Positions 63,754 through 64,000 of a stretch of DNA of 64,000 nt are shown piece by piece (the first letter of the stretch is position 1; every line of letters begins with the position of its first letter). Source of the DNA: Palaemon carinicauda. Lineage: Eukaryota; Arthropoda; Malacostraca; Decapoda; Palaemonidae. The stretch lies in assembly GCF_036898095.1 (NCBI RefSeq), contig NC_090728.1:88203430-88267429 (forward strand), read 5' to 3'. The position numbers and the translations under genes were made by a program. The notes beneath the pieces are model-generated. The model worked only from the letters and a program-made list of their open reading frames with translations. It was not told the DNA's origin and ran no database searches.

Positions 63754-64000
63754 CTACCTTCTCCTGGAGGAGCGGCCAGATCTACCTCTCCTAGCGTTAC
63801 TGTAGGAGGGTCTGTAGGCTGACTGAGGGCCTGCCGTGGTCCTACGGGTGGGCTGCTGCGAGGCTTAGAGCCAAGGGGCTCAAGGAGGATCTCTTCGGGG
63901 CAGCAAGGGTGTGGCCTGTGAGGGGTGAGGGACGTCCGTTGGGGCTCTCCTAAACGCGGCCTTCCTCATAGGAGGGGGCCTAGGATCCGCTTCTCTCACT
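63754..64000 (-). CDS. DIRS-6 Gag C-terminus (partial, runs off the window)
   Basis: Basic tail with RRTTAGPQSAYRPSY and NARRGRSGRSSRRR, ending at TAG 63754-63756, comparable to the RGRA-SRGGAR tails of DIRS-3 and DIRS-5 Gag. The RT frame lies +1 to this frame. The recombinase is in the same frame once the 1-nt RT deletion is counted. Confidence 0.65.

Larger units (their letters stand above)
60069..64000 (-). mobile_element. DIRS-6: partial in window, distinct family
   Basis: A 3' ITR begins at 60069 (TCACAAATTTTTAAGTAATT) and an ICR lies at 60345-60450. Recombinase, RT/RNase H/MT and the Gag C-terminus follow on the minus strand; the 5' end lies outside the window. Protein identity with DIRS-3/5 is limited to motifs, so this is a different family. 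It carries a recombinase stop and an RT frameshift. Confidence 0.92.

Overview
The window is eukaryotic and almost certainly from a decapod crustacean. It holds spliced exons of a conserved animal gene, many DIRS-type tyrosine-recombinase retrotransposons (a group known to be common in Decapoda), LINE and Ty3/Gypsy elements, microsatellites, and a repeat with an (AAT)n tail that I recognise from shrimp-like genomes. The species cannot be named from the sequence.

The only host gene I can support is F-actin capping protein beta (cpb/CAPZB) on the minus strand. Three consecutive coding exons are present: 59294-59505, 45445-45617 and 19106-19305. They join in frame into the first 195 codons of a protein of about 275 residues, with GT-AG splice sites. 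The introns are 13.7 kb and 26.1 kb and consist mostly of transposons. Host-like sequence survives as islands of under 1 kb around each exon (18990-19967, 44948-45671, 58969-59849). The C-terminal exon(s) must lie to the left of the window.

Layout from left to right: 1-3589, a diverged DIRS 5' leader split by an RTE-like LINE; 3590-11684, DIRS-1 (old, with tandem arrays and an embedded 5S rRNA pseudogene); 12579-18989, DIRS-2 (decayed); exon at 19106; 19968-26460, DIRS-3 (RT and recombinase frames open); 26461-30132, unassigned repeat-derived DNA; 30133-44158, a Gypsy element of Gmr1-like gene order (integrase before RT), with DIRS-4 (32000-38817) nested in its gag and a LINE 3' end nested in its RT; 44159-44947, a DIRS 5' end; exon at 45445; 45672-49443, a decayed DIRS carrying a SINE-like repeat; 49444-56650, a LINE 3' end interrupted by DIRS-5 (49952-56573, the best preserved copy); 56651-58968, the 5' part of a DIRS-1 relative; exon at 59294; 59850-60068, a lone ITR; 60069 to the window end, DIRS-6 (its 5' end lies outside).

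The DIRS elements share one plan, read on the minus strand: a 5' inverted repeat, Gag with an N-terminal Cys cluster, RT-RNase H-methyltransferase-like ORF, tyrosine recombinase, an internal complementary region matching both termini, and a 3' inverted repeat. Every DIRS copy with readable orientation lies in the same orientation as cpb. In the best preserved copies the recombinase is in the same frame as Gag, separated only by the Gag stop codon, and this frame stays open throughout the RT overlap. That points to stop readthrough or splicing as the expression route. The internal complementary region carries a conserved GTAAGTAT and looks like a mini-intron across the circle junction.
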